Below, in pieces: positions 1 through 10,839 of a DNA stretch of 64,000 nt; the first letter of the stretch is position 1; every line of letters begins with the position of its first letter. This stretch comes from Ursus arctos (taxonomy: Eukaryota; Chordata; Mammalia; Carnivora; Ursidae), in NCBI RefSeq assembly GCF_023065955.2, contig NW_026622952.1, forward strand, positions 34,297,813 to 34,361,812, in the 5' to 3' direction. The notes below the pieces were generated by a model. The model ran no database searches and was not told the DNA's origin. It was given only the letters and a program-made list of their open reading frames with translations. The position numbers were made by a program, and so were the translations under genes.

Positions 1-111
1 CCTATGTCAGCTACAGCTACTCAATTTGCATGTAAATTCTGAAAATTTCCTTGTCCCATGTGACACTTCTGAAATGTCTGTCTGTTCTTTTTTCCTTTTT
101 AATTTCTCAAG
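1..111 (+). other. TENM3: Intron (3' end) before microexon A1
   Basis: The last 111 bases of an intron whose start lies outside the window. It ends in a pyrimidine-rich tract (about 79-109) and an AG at 110-111. A TGCATG hexamer lies at 27-32. No repeat is recognised. Confidence 0.85.
27..32 (+). promoter_or_regulatory. Candidate RBFOX splicing site (TGCATG) upstream of microexon A1
   Basis: A TGCATG hexamer lies 80 bases before the 27-base microexon. RBFOX proteins bind UGCAUG in RNA, and sites upstream of an exon usually favour skipping. It also overlaps an octamer-like ATTTGCAT. Only the motif is seen; binding is inference, and a hexamer in AT-rich DNA can arise by chance. Confidence 0.35.
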
Positions 112-138
112 CTCACTATTTGGATAAGATAGTTAAAG
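112..138 (+). CDS. TENM3: Teneurin-3 exon: microexon A1 (27 nt)
   Basis: A 27-base exon with an AG acceptor at 110-111 and a GT donor at 139-140. It starts with the last two bases of a codon and ends with the first base of the next, so it is symmetrical (phase 1 to phase 1) and can be skipped without a frameshift. With a G from the previous exon it encodes AHYLDKIVK, the linker between EGF repeats 7 and 8 that I recall in teneurin-3. This is one part of splice site A, which in teneurins changes ectodomain arrangement and homophilic recognition. The exact match to a known peptide plus correct splice sites makes the call firm, despite the tiny size. Confidence 0.93.
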
Positions 139-1719
139 GTACTGTATACTTGCTCTTTGTTGACATATCTACATATATATCTATATATAACCGTGTATCA
201 GACTGTACTAGGTATGAAAATAGACTGTTTCTCATGCATATTTTTGTAAATTATAAATCAGGCTTACATTATGTGAAATGCCTTGGATTTAAAGTAGTGA
301 GACTTCAATGTCCGTGTCTCATTTTTCTAATTTTGGGTTATCACAGATTTCATTCCTATGTAAAAGCATTAGTTTTCACTGGAACCAAAAACTGAAGATA
401 ACAGTACATTTGCTGTTTTTTGTTTATGGTTTTGTTTTGGTTTTTTTTTCCTTGCCTTAAGATCTTCATTGTTGGCAATTCAGCTAATGAGCTTTAAATT
501 CTATCTTGAAGAATCACAAATGCTCAGTCTCTTATCACAAGAATAAGAAATTGTCAATCTAGAGAAGATTCTGGTTAATATATGTTGAGAGAAGTCTCAT
601 TTATCCTTATATGGAAATCTCTTTGGCTTCTTCTAAATGTTTCAAAATATATGTGATATCGTAATTTCCGTTCTCTTATTTTCTGAAAAAACGACAAAAT
701 TACTATGCATTCTGCAAAGCAGAAACGATTAACGTTGCTCAGCAGAAAACAGCAGATTCTCGTCTCTTCAGTTCTCGTAGAAATAGGTGGAAAATATTTT
801 TTCAGAAGAGAAAATTCCCTCTCCCTTTCTCCTCAGATTACCTATTTTCTATTCCTTGTTTGTGCTTTTCATTAGAATATGGAAATATTCATGGCAATAT
901 CCAGGCTTTCCTAGAATAACTCTGGCGTGCGTGCAGTAACTGTGGCACGTTTTTGTCAGTGGGGCAATTAAAGCTTTCTTTCTCGTTAAAAAACAAAACA
1001 AATACATCCGGAAGGAAAACTTACCTTTTACGTATTGAAAATCCATAGATACAGATGGTAATTGAGAGAAAAGAAGCAGCAAAATTAACCTTATCCTGAC
1101 CTGATGGTATCCATAAGTATAATTTCATTTTCCCCTGCCACAAAAGACTGTCAAGATATTCTTCTTTCTCTTAGCTCTCATCTTAAGAGACAGAACGTCT
1201 CTTTGAGATATGTTCGTTTTGAGCTCCACCGTGGAGGAGGGGAAGCCAATATATGAATAATTCTTTTAAAACGACATAAAACAAACATCTTTAAACAGAT
1301 TGTTCCGTTAAAGTTTGTCACCGAAGCAAGAGTAGCATTCTAATTATAAGAAGCTAGATAACAAACCCCCATTTGCTCTAGCAAGTATTTTTGGCTCATA
1401 TGTATTTTATGTCAAATTAGAAATAATTCTGTCCAAAGAGATCTGATTAATAGCTAATTATTCTCGCAATTTTAGAGCATCTGAATCCTCGTGTCTGCAG
1501 CGTCACATCACAGTCATAGACAAGAACACCAAACTCTCTACCTAAGTGTCCATCCTCATAAACAGATCATGTTGGCCGCATGCCAGATATCATCAGTAGG
1601 ACGTGGCAAAAATTGTTTTTTTTTTTAATGTCATGTTAGACTGAAACAATTATAGATTTTGGATATATTAAATTATTTTAATTGTTTCCCAAATTTTCCC
1701 TCCTTGCCCATAAAAGCAG
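139..1719 (+). other. TENM3: Intron between microexons A1 and A2
   Basis: A 1581-base GT-AG intron. It is AT-rich with several T-runs. I recognise no repeat, RNA gene or coding segment in it. Intron sequence beside brain-regulated microexons is often conserved, so cross-species alignment here would be informative. Confidence 0.85.
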
Positions 1720-1737
1720 ACAAGATAGGATATAAAG
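1720..1737 (+). CDS. TENM3: Teneurin-3 exon: microexon A2 (18 nt)
   Basis: An 18-base exon with acceptor AG at 1718-1719 and donor GT at 1738-1739. It is again phase 1 to phase 1. Read with the G carried from A1 it encodes DKIGYK, which in full-length teneurin-3 follows AHYLDKIVK and precedes EGCPGLC of EGF8. A1 and A2 therefore form a pair of independent symmetrical cassettes that could give four linker lengths (0, 6, 9 or 15 residues). A TGC at 1705-1707 lies between the pyrimidine tract and the acceptor, the layout described for exons driven by the neuronal splicing factor SRRM4 (nSR100). Identity is firm; regulation is inference. Confidence 0.92.
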
Positions 1738-2650
1738 GTAACAGCATAAAAGCCTTAGGGAGATTGTCACAAATATCACTCTTCGCTCTCTGTCTTGAAG
1801 CACGTCACTACCGTGTTTTTGTTCAGTCTCTCAATGTTTTATTGTGGTCCTTATGGTATTTCATTTTGTCCGTCCTAAGTAATCAAATATGCACAGCTAT
1901 TACATTTAGTTGGAAATCCTGTCGGTCCTGTCCCATCCGTATGCAGCCTGAATCCTGATGTTTGTTAGAATAGATGCTAAGCTGCTTCACTATTTCCTGG
2001 GCTTTGCTTATTCTGTGAAAAGGAATGTACTCTTGGCATAAAGTATAGTCATCGAGACTGGCCTATACTTTGTGCAGTTATTTAATGCACTGTAATTTCA
2101 CATGAATGTACGGCAACTCTGAGGCCAGATAAAATTAATGTTCTCTTTTTAACATCGTTCACATCCTCATACCCACTTTCATGCTTTCGAATTTAGAGGG
2201 AATTTTTTAAAGCAACAAGGTGCTTTAAGAAGGCATGTCCCAATGAGTGGCTGGTGATGTCTACAACAGATTAAAAATCTATATCAGGGATTCTGAAATT
2301 ATCTTGTCGAGATGCTTTTTCACACCATACAATCAACCTTGTTGCTTTGCTAAAGGAAAAAAAAATTAAGTTAATTTTGTCTGGCCTGCGGCTAGCTAGT
2401 GGATCGTTGCATATATTTCTGTCCTGCACAGGTAAGTGGTGTCTCAAGGGTCAGGCCAATCAAAGATGCCACTTGGATAAGAATTAGATTTCTTAGAGAC
2501 TGTTGCTGTTTCTATCCATGTGCAATTACAGTATTTGTGCTGTTTACAAAGGCCTGTTCCCACTAAGTGTCCCTTATCTGTTTATTTTAGGTGCAGAAAA
2601 CTTTCAGTACTCAAATCACTTGCGTTTTCCTTCTTTGTCTCCTTTGACAG
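1738..2650 (+). other. TENM3: Intron between microexon A2 and the EGF8 exon
   Basis: A 913-base GT-AG intron. No interspersed repeat is recognised. The acceptor is preceded by a pyrimidine-rich stretch around 2626-2645. Confidence 0.85.
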
Positions 2651-2797
2651 AGGGTTGTCCCGGGCTGTGCAACAGCAATGGAAGGTGTACGCTGGACCAA
2701 AACGGCTGGCATTGTGTTTGCCAGCCAGGGTGGAGAGGAGCAGGGTGTGATGTAGCCATGGAGACCCTCTGCGCAGACAGCAAGGACAACGAAGGAG
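2651..2797 (+). CDS. TENM3: Teneurin-3 exon: EGF-like repeat 8 and start of Cys-rich linker
   Basis: A 147-base exon (acceptor AG at 2649-2650, donor GT at 2798-2799, phase 1 to phase 1). It encodes a complete six-cysteine EGF module, from [13 protein letters not shown] through [12 protein letters not shown], then the start of the cysteine-rich region ([13 protein letters not shown]). In teneurins eight EGF repeats form the stalk that holds two protein copies together; this is the last one. The acidic end of the exon joins DGLVDC of the next exon to make an Asp-rich loop. TENM2 has clearly different residues here, so the paralogue call is TENM3. The following intron is 13.2 kb long. Confidence 0.97.
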
Positions 2798-2903
2798 GTA
2801 AGAAGTGCTGAGCGCGGAAACAAGTGTGTGCCAGAGCACCGGTTTAGAAGTTACATTTTTATCTGGTGCCAAAAAAATCGGATCCCCATAGATTCGGTTG
2901 ATT

Positions 2904-3153
2904 GAAAAATGTATGAGTGCTGGGGCGCCTGGGTGGCACAGCGGTTAAGCGTCTGCCTTCGGCTCAGGGCGTGATCCCGGCGTTGTGGGATCGAGCCCCA
3001 CATCAGGCTTCTCCGCTATGAGCCTGCTTCTTCTTCTCCCACTCCCCCTGCTTGTGTTCCCTCTCTCGTTGGCTGTCTCTATCTCTGTCGAATGAATAAA
3101 TAAATAAAATCTTTAAAAAAAAAAGAAAAGAAAAGAAAAATGTATGAGTGCTG
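2904..3153 (+). mobile_element. SINEC (tRNA-derived carnivore SINE), bear-type, full length with 19-bp target duplication
   Basis: The element runs from about 2923 to 3134 in + orientation. It opens with ggggcgcctgggtggcac, has a pol III A-box (tggcacagcggt) and a B-box-like gggatcgagcccc, then a CT-rich body, an AATAAA-rich tail and poly-A. A perfect 19-bp duplication (2904-2922 and 3135-3153) flanks it, so the insertion is young. The 'cagggcgtgatcccgg' version is the subfamily I associate with giant panda and other bears. Confidence 0.93.
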
Positions 3154-3710
3154 ATCGAGTGATTTTGCTCCCTATTTTCCCTGAAACAAATGCAAGATTA
3201 TTATCATTCAGCGAAAAGGCAAGGTAACCAAGCTATATGGCCCTGTGAATTGGGAGCTCTAAAGCAATATTTTAATAACTAAACATTCCAAAAGACGCTG
3301 GGCAATTCCCAAGCTCTTCTGATGAAAGGCACGGATGAAAAAAATAAAATGGTAAAGAAAACAGCCTCCTTGAAGCCGTACTCCCCGTGTCTGTTTATCC
3401 TAAACTTCACATTCTGCTCAAAGACTGTGATATTCCACCTAGTGTAGGCCCTTGGTTAAGGAGTAATTCTTTCCCCTGTTGTGCGCATTTTCATTTCAGA
3501 GAATAAAGAGTGAGAGCTGGTGATTACTTCTCCAGTGATGAAATGGGTGCCCCTGGTAGCTGCTCAGTTTTGGCATACCTTTAGGACTGAGTTTTTAGAT
3601 GGGATTCGGTTCCTACCTGGGCCTCTGTGGCCACTTGCTCTGTGCATTAGAATGTGTTTCCCCACCCCCTCCTTCGTTCCACCTGCTCTCCGGGAATGTC
3701 CGCAGGAGCA

Positions 3711-3892
3711 GTCTAGTGTTGGTGACGAGTGCAGCCTTTGGAGTCAGGTCTTCACTCTGCCTTGCACCTATGTGACTTTACAGTTGCTTCGTCTGTGACG
3801 TAGGAACAAAAGCGTTTTTGAAAGGGCTAAGCGAGAGAATGTAGGTACTTAGTACACCGCCAGGCACATAGTGTGTCGTAAGTAGCAGCTGC
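3711..3892 (-). repeat. MIR element (ancient SINE), minus strand
   Basis: The segment follows the MIR core in reverse: a 'tttggagtcaggtcttcact' stretch, 'tatgtgacttta', 'gcttcgtctgtgacgtagga', and the 'gccaggcacatagtgtg' end. It is strongly diverged, as expected for a repeat older than the placental radiation. Confidence 0.7.
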
Positions 3893-4060
3893 TAGGACTC
3901 CATTTTCCTTCCGCTTTCATCTTGGCTAGCTGAAACGCATGGGAGGTTGTCAGGGAAGATTAACAGTCTTTCTTTCTTACACAGAGTGGACTTAACTACT
4001 GTTCTCTGGGAAGCAAAGTGACTAGAACCAACCCTCAGTCTCCCCGCTTCCGTTCCCCCA

Positions 4061-4142
4061 ATGCACATGCGCACATACTACGCGCGCACGCCCATACACA
4101 TGCGCACATACTACACGCGCACACGGACGCGCATGCGCGCAC
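4061..4142. repeat. Alternating purine-pyrimidine tract with internal 33-bp duplication
   Basis: About 80 bases dominated by CA, TG and CG steps, ending in a CG-rich stretch (gcgcatgcgcgcac). An 18-base segment at 4064-4081 recurs exactly at 4097-4114. Such tracts can adopt left-handed Z-DNA and are usually length-variable. Confidence 0.7.
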
Positions 4143-6489
4143 TAGCCTGTGCCTACCATCATTCTCAAACTAAATGTTACTTGTGTCTCGTCTTCCAGAC
4201 CGCGCGCTACCATTCTCCCCTTTATTTTCTAGCAAACCATACAGTTTTCCTTTTTTTTTTTTTAACTTGGGTTGTCAAAAAACCTGAGCCACAAATTTGA
4301 GCCAAAGCTTCTTTTCCTTTTTCTCCTGATGGATACGGTGGTCCTTAGCCCTCAAAGCTTTTCCTGCCCAGTGGTACCTTGTTGCCTCAACCCCCCCTTA
4401 ACCGTGCACTTTGTAGAAATGGCAGCATTAATTCTCTCCAACCGCAGCCCACACGGCAGCTTTCCTCATTGCTTTTCCCCAAGAAGCCCCTGTCCCATTG
4501 TTTCTGTTGCCTAGGGAGGAAGGAGCGCTTCTTTCCCTCCTTGATCGTATATTCCAGATTTTGTCTTCTAAAAGAAGATTACATTGAGGAGGTTACACAA
4601 ACTCTCTCAGAGGGAAGCAGACTGCAGGGCCAGGTCTGCAGAGACATGGCAGAGTAATTTAGGGGCTAATCAATTCTTTAGTGCTGTTATCAGCTAAGGA
4701 GGTTTTTTCCCCTGCCTCAAAATTTATCAGCTGTGAATTGGCCTGTTCCCCCTTTGTTTATTCTTATTAGCATGAAACTATGCTATCTCTAGGCTTCCCT
4801 CTCCAAGGGGAAATCTGAGCCGGTAGAAGACCTCCTGTGGATTCTTTACTTATCTCATATAATTTGTATTCCTGTCGCTAACCTAATTTTGTTGATCTTC
4901 TGAGAAGGAATCTCAATGCCAGCTTTATTACATCCTGAGATCATAACCCAGGTACGGCTTTATAACCTAAGCCAGAGGGTTTTTTGAACTTAAGCATGGA
5001 CTGTGTGAATAAAGACAATATTTTCCACACCAAACCCCAAATCCCCAAGGCACATAATCTGGCCATTAAGGCTATCATCATCACTATATGAGGTCAGTAG
5101 AGCAGAATGTTTAAAACAAGGCCTGTACCTGAAATTTCCTGACGTATGCTAACTTATGCTGATATAGACCCATTGTTCAAAGTAAGTTTGTTGTCAGATG
5201 GCGAATTTGCCAGAAAGTAGCTAAGTAGTTTAACATGTTAAGTGACTAAGGAGGAAGGACAAATGAAAAGGTTGATTTGGCCCTAACCAGCGTGTCATAC
5301 AAACAGCTACTAGTCCAGTCTGAGCAACATTGTACAACATGATCTTTGTTTAAAAAAAGAAAAGAACAGAACAAAGAAGGTTGCTTACTATTCCCAGAAC
5401 TGAAGAAAATACATTAAAAAGTTTTAGAAAGGACAACGTATTTGGGGAAATAGTTCTATTTTTCCTTAGTCCAAGTATCTTCCTTCCCCTCTAAAATGTA
5501 CTTTTCTTTACCGAATCTGGCTTGCCCCATCCCCACTGTCTTAAGACTACAGACCCTCAAGATCTAAACCCCACTGAATAGGCGTTCCTCTCTGCCCGTC
5601 GAGTCCCATTTCTCCTTTATGTCTCTAAAATGCGTAAGAAAAGGCAGTCTTATGAGGGAATTCTTCAGGAGACACAGAAGGAAGAGACTACCAGTAAAAT
5701 GGATTGGGGAAATTCATCTGTAGCCTCTCCCTCAACATCTAAACAGTCATAAGAAGTCAGTCTCCTGTTCAGGTGGACCTCGTTTCTTTAAGGCTCAAAT
5801 AAACTCTTGTCATGCACTCAGGGTCACCAGCATTTCAGAACTAAGGGCAGTCTTTTACCCCCGGTAAAGGCTCTGACAAAGATCCCCACTCTGTATGGAA
5901 TCGACTAGGGGCCTCCTCAGACTGCTTCTCAAATCTGGCTCCGGGTCAGAGGCTGTCGGAGCAGATCCTCTGGACAGAGGCAGGCAATGGAATAGAAGAG
6001 TTTTCAGTCACACAGTGGAAGTGAGAACTGAACGGTCGCTGGACCAGGTAATTGTGTAACATCTCCCAGCAGAGCGTGGAGACACTTGGGAGCGAGCTCA
6101 CCATATCCTGCCCTGGTTGAGAAAGCTTTCAGGGCGAACATCAGCAGTGCCTGCCTAGCCCTGGCTTATACATGTTTCTTCTTCAACTCTTTCTGCACCT
6201 ACGAAGTCAGCCTCCCTCTGGGCTGAGCCATTTCCCGTTCATATCCCAGAACTCACTCTGGTGATGAAGTTGCAGAGACCAGAGAGCAGGCGGGTGAAGA
6301 GCTGGGAACCGGTCACCAGTAAGTGCAGTGTGACCAAGCCTGGGGTGTCAGACCGTGAGCCTGTGTGCTGCCCCGTTCTGTAGCTACTCAGTGTCCCCCC
6401 AGTCAGCTTCTGGAAGTGGCCCCGTCTGTCTCACAGCGCGCTCTGCCTCACGCTTCAGCTCCCCTCCACAAGGCTAGCCCTCGTGTTTG

Positions 6490-6960
6490 CTATTCTCACC
6501 AGGAGAGACTCTCTGGTGCCACGTGATAGAAATTCCACTCAAACGGTATTAAGCTTTGGAAAAAAGAAACATTTATTAGCTTACATAACTGAAAAATTCA
6601 GAGATAGCTGCACCTAGGTGTTTGAACAATGGTAACAGAAATCTGGGTTAATTCATCTGTCAACTCTGCCTTATCCCACGTTGGCACCATTCTTTGTCTC
6701 TTCCTCAGAATGACCCCCAGCAGCTCTGGCTTTACATCGCACAGCGTAAGTACCCCCGTACAAGGAGAATAACAGCCTTTCTCAATGGTTACAGGAGGCC
6801 TAGGTCTGAGGCGGACCTTCATCGGCCTGAGTTATGTCCCTTGCCCGAAGAAAAACTGACATTCTATCACCAGAAGAAAGGAGTATGGATGCTGGATAGG
6901 CAGAAAATCAGACTCTACTACAGGAATACTAACAGCCGTTCATAGCATTTCGTTTTAGTA
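6490..6960 (+). repeat. Ancient interspersed repeat (family not resolved), copy 1
   Basis: The stretch with 'acatttattagcttacataa', 'tgacccccagcagctctggc' and 'gaaaatcagactctactaca' reads like a common old mammalian interspersed repeat. A shorter related segment lies near 14200. I cannot name the family with certainty. A local 83-codon open frame inside it is not a gene. Confidence 0.4.
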
Positions 6961-7317
6961 TCACCAGGGAATATACTCCAGTAACTAGTTCGTATAGCTC
7001 GTAGTCTTCTGTTACTCCCAGGACGAATTCTGCTATTCTTTATCTCCTTCTTTCCCCCCAAATGATAGCCTTCTCACATGAGAACAAGAAGAGCAGTGCC
7101 GAGCCTCGGTGCGCTTTCCACGCCCCAGGTTGGCAAAGCGCTCTCCAGTTCTCTCTACATACTTTTCCAAGCATCATTGTTTTTACCAAGCATACCCGCT
7201 GAGAATCTCATTCAGTAGAGGGTTTCTTGATTTTAAATAGCTCCCCTTATGCAAGCATCAAAATGCAAAAGCTTGCCAGAGGCAATTCTACCTTTACAGC
7301 AACTCCAGATACTTATG

Positions 7318-7490
7318 AACAAGACAGTTTCTTGGGGCGCCAGGGTGGCTCAGTCGGTTGAGCATCCGACTTGATCTCAGTTCAGATCTTGATCTAGGGG
7401 TAGTGAGTTCAAGCCCCGCACTGGGCTCTACACTGGGCGTGGAGTCTACTTAAAAAAAATTGTTTTAAATAAATAAACAAGATTGTTTCT
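7318..7490 (+). mobile_element. SINEC, older copy, + strand
   Basis: The body runs from 7334 to about 7475. It begins ggggcgccagggtggctcag and has a diverged tRNA-like head and a short A-rich tail; the CT-rich block is absent. The flanks 7318-7332 and 7476-7490 match with two differences, consistent with an aged target duplication. Confidence 0.85.
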
Positions 7491-8214
7491 CCAAAACATG
7501 TTATCATCGTTACCATGTTCCCATCTGTCTAGACAGGGTTCCTTTTGACATCTTGCTTCCCTGTCTGGTCCTCCAGTGGATGGCTCCCCTGTGGGTTCCT
7601 AAGGCATGGGACTCCAGCCGTCTCTTAGAGATTGGGTGGTTGAGGACAGAAAAATACTAGCCTTTATGCAAGAATAGGTGCATGCCAAAATACAGTGCCA
7701 GGAGTGACACATCTTACTTGTAATTAGTTAGTTGTGGGTTTGGGGGGGTTTTTTTGTCCTTCAGAAGTATTAGTTTGTGGGGATATGTCAGGAAGGTGGA
7801 CCTAGAAGAGGCTTTTTTTTTTTTTTAAGTGGAGGCTGATGACAATGGAGAGGAAAGCACAATGCAATTGAGGTTATTCAGAAATTAGAAAGATAAAAAC
7901 AGGAGAGAGAGGAAGAGAGAACACAAACAGAAGGTTCAGACTGCGAGAAAATGTGGGAGTGCGCTAGCAATAAAACCCAGAAGTGGAAAAATGAATGAAA
8001 TGTTAATGTAAGCAGCAGAATGAGTATGGCGAGTGGGCAGGGCCATCTAAGTTTGGATATTACCAGATGAAAATAAGGAAATGTTTGAAAATAGATTCCT
8101 TAAAAAGTTCTAGCAGAAAGATGGGACTACTGTGTTCTCCAAACACATATTAAAATAAAATTTAAATAAATAAAATAGTACCAGAATTGGGAAGAAAGAG
8201 GGGGGGATGTCTTT

Positions 8215-8324
8215 AAGAAAAGAAGGAGAAGAGGAAGAAGAAGCAAAAGGAAGGAAGGGAGAAAAGAAGGAAGTTAGGAAGGAAGGAGGGAAGAAGGAAA
8301 AGAGAAAAAAAGAGCAAAAAAGGA
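8215..8324 (+). repeat. GGAA-rich polypurine tract
   Basis: About 110 bases of almost pure A and G with repeated ggaagg and gaagaa units and only a few pyrimidines. It is a low-complexity repeat, and its 66-codon Lys/Glu-rich open frame is a composition artefact. Confidence 0.85.
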
Positions 8325-9011
8325 TTACAGGAGATCATAAGTACTTCCGGAGGAAAGATTCCAGGTGTCAGAACACAGGAGTGGCCCTCAGAATCTCAGA
8401 GCATTAAAATACATTTTCCTGGTAGATCATGATCTGGGGGAAAAATTACTACGAGTTTGAAAGACTCTGCTGGCTCCTGCTTTAGGGGAGAGACTCGGGT
8501 TTATGTGAACCCTTTTGCTCTGCACAGAATTTTTAGAGCAGTGTCGGTTGCATTGGAGGAGCGAGAAGTCCAGCTTGTACCCTCCGACGCAGAGCACCCC
8601 AGTAGCTGCCCGATGGCACACAAGGAACACGGCGTTTTACCACTATACTTGGGAGACAAAAATCGAGCCACACAGGCTGGACCTCAAAGTCCTCCCTATA
8701 ATTTACAGCCAGTACCAGGAGCTGCTACTTCAGGTTTCAAAATATAGAAATGGGCAGGACACGGAACGTCCTCAGAAACAGGTCTGCTTGATCCACATGT
8801 CTCCACCTTAAGAGCCTCTGTGTTAATGGCGAGAGTTGGTCGTGGTAGCCGCAGTGTACGGGGAGTGCTTTCGCGCTCTCAAAGACTTAACTGCTGTCAG
8901 CAGCTGGCTGTGCGTTCTTCTGCCCCTCCTTCAGTGGATTTAGAGGCACGTTTATGTTTTTAAAGTGAAATAGGATAGGTGCTGTTCTAAATTTGATTCT
9001 GCCAAAGAATC

Positions 9012-9757
9012 TTTTTTTATTATTATTATTATGGTCAATTAGCCAGCATATAGTACATCATTAGTTTTTGATGTAGTGTTCAACGATTCATTAGTTGCGT
9101 ATAACACCCAGTGCTCATCACCACACCTTAACACCCATCACCTGGCCAGCTCATCCCCCCCTCTCCCCTCTGAAACCCTCAGTTTAGTTCCAAGAGTCCA
9201 GAGTCTCTCATGGTTCGTCTCCCTCCCTGATTTCTCCCCCTTCAGTTTTCCCTCCCTTCCCCTGTGGTCCTCTGTGTTATTCCTTATGTTCCACATATGA
9301 GTGAAACCATATGATAATTGTCTTTCTCTGCTTGACTTCTTTCACTTAGCATATTCCCCTCCAGTTCCATCCATGTTGATGCAAATGGTGGGTATTCATC
9401 CTTTCTGATGGCTGAGTAATAGTCCATTGTATATATGAACCACATCTTCTTTATCCATTCATCTGTTGAAGGCATCTCGGCTCTTTCCACAGTTTGGCTC
9501 TTGTGGACATTGCTGCTATGAACACTGGGGTGCATGTGCCCCTTCAGATCACTGCATCTGTATCGTAGGGGTAAATACCTAGTAGTGCAATTGCTGGGTC
9601 GTAGGATAGCTCTATTTTTAAGGTCTTGAGGAATCTCCATACTGGTTCCAGACTGGCTGTACCAACTTGCATTCCCACCAACAGTGTAAGAGGGTTCCCC
9701 TTTCTCCACATCCTCTCCAACACTTGTTGTTTCCTGTCTATCTTTTTAGAGATTTTT
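9012..9757 (-). mobile_element. L1 LINE 3' end, minus strand, 5'-truncated
   Basis: Read on the minus strand this carries the C-terminal part of L1 ORF2 protein, with recognisable pieces such as ELSYDPAIALLGIYP and STDEWIKKMWFIYTMDYYSA in different frames. It is therefore broken by frameshifts. A carnivore-type 3' untranslated region follows and ends in a (TAA)n/A tail at 9012-9030. It is a dead copy. The 5' edge near 9757 is approximate. Confidence 0.88.
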
Positions 9758-9959
9758 TTCAAGCCAGTAAACAGAAGTCTGCCTCATTCTTTATAATAGA
9801 AACCCAGATATAGTCATTAATTTTACCACTACTACATTAATAATGATAATTATAATAACCTAGTTGTTTCTTTTTTTCTTTTTTTGCTCTTAGCATAAAG
9901 ACAAATCTGTAGTGAATCTCTGTGTCTGTGTGTGTGTGTATCTTCATATAAATCCTTGT

Positions 9960-10625
9960 GTGAATATACAAGTATTTCTTTTGGACAGATTACAAGAAGT
10001 GAAATTCCTAGGTCGAGGGGTATTTAAATTTTTAATTTTCATAGCCAAATCGCCTTGCAGGTAGGTTTCGCCCCCATGCACTTCATTGGTACGAGAGTGC
10101 TTCTTTTCTCCATATCTATAGTGTGTACATAGTCATCGTACACAAACAAAACTGTCCAACAAGTGAAAAGTAGGAATGTTGTCTGACAGGTGAAAATGAT
10201 TCCATTTTTATTGCTTTAATTTGCATTTCTCTAATTATTGGTTCGATTGGTGATCCTTATACATGCTTCTTGGCCATTGTATTTCTTCTTTTGATAAGTG
10301 CTTATTTATTTCTCTTGCCTATTTTTTCCCTATTAGTGGCTTGACTTTTCCCTTTTAATTTTTAGGACTTCTTTGTATATGCTGCTTGGCAATTCTCTGT
10401 TAGGCATGTTGCGGGTATTGTATCCCAGGTTTTCACTTCTCTTTTAACTTTGCTGGTGCTGTCGGTCATCACGCAGCAGTTCTCATTGACATGAGGTAGA
10501 TTGGGATGAGGCGTATCTTTTCACAAATTCTGGGTTGTGTGTCTTCAACAATGCACAGGACCCTTTCCCTTTGTAAGATTATACATAGTGTTTCATATCA
10601 TGTCTTCTAATGCTTTTTTATAATT
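9960..10625 (-). mobile_element. Old L1 (L1M-type) fragment, minus strand
   Basis: Contains the usual reverse-strand landmarks of an old L1 3' region, such as 'taatttgcatttctctaatt', 'cttggccattgtatttcttc' and 'aggacttctttgtatatgct'. It is heavily diverged. The edges are approximate. Confidence 0.65.
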
Positions 10626-10839
10626 GTCTGGATTGGTTAATTCCAATTAATCAAGAACATTTTAAAATAACCATTGGGGTAAAAAAGAAACCAGAACTCA
10701 AGGATGAGCATAGTACGAAGGGTGGGAGAAGGGTAAGAAAAGAAAACCAAGAGGGTATCTCTGCTGCACCTGCAAGACATCATTGTGATGTGCTTCGATC
10801 TAATTCTCTCTAGAAACAATCCATTCCTCCATACCTCCA

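Noticed and set aside
9284..9762. Minus-strand frames that look like a real protein (WIKKMWFIYTMDYYSA).
   Set aside because: This is the end of L1 ORF2 split across frames, a dead transposon copy and not a host gene.
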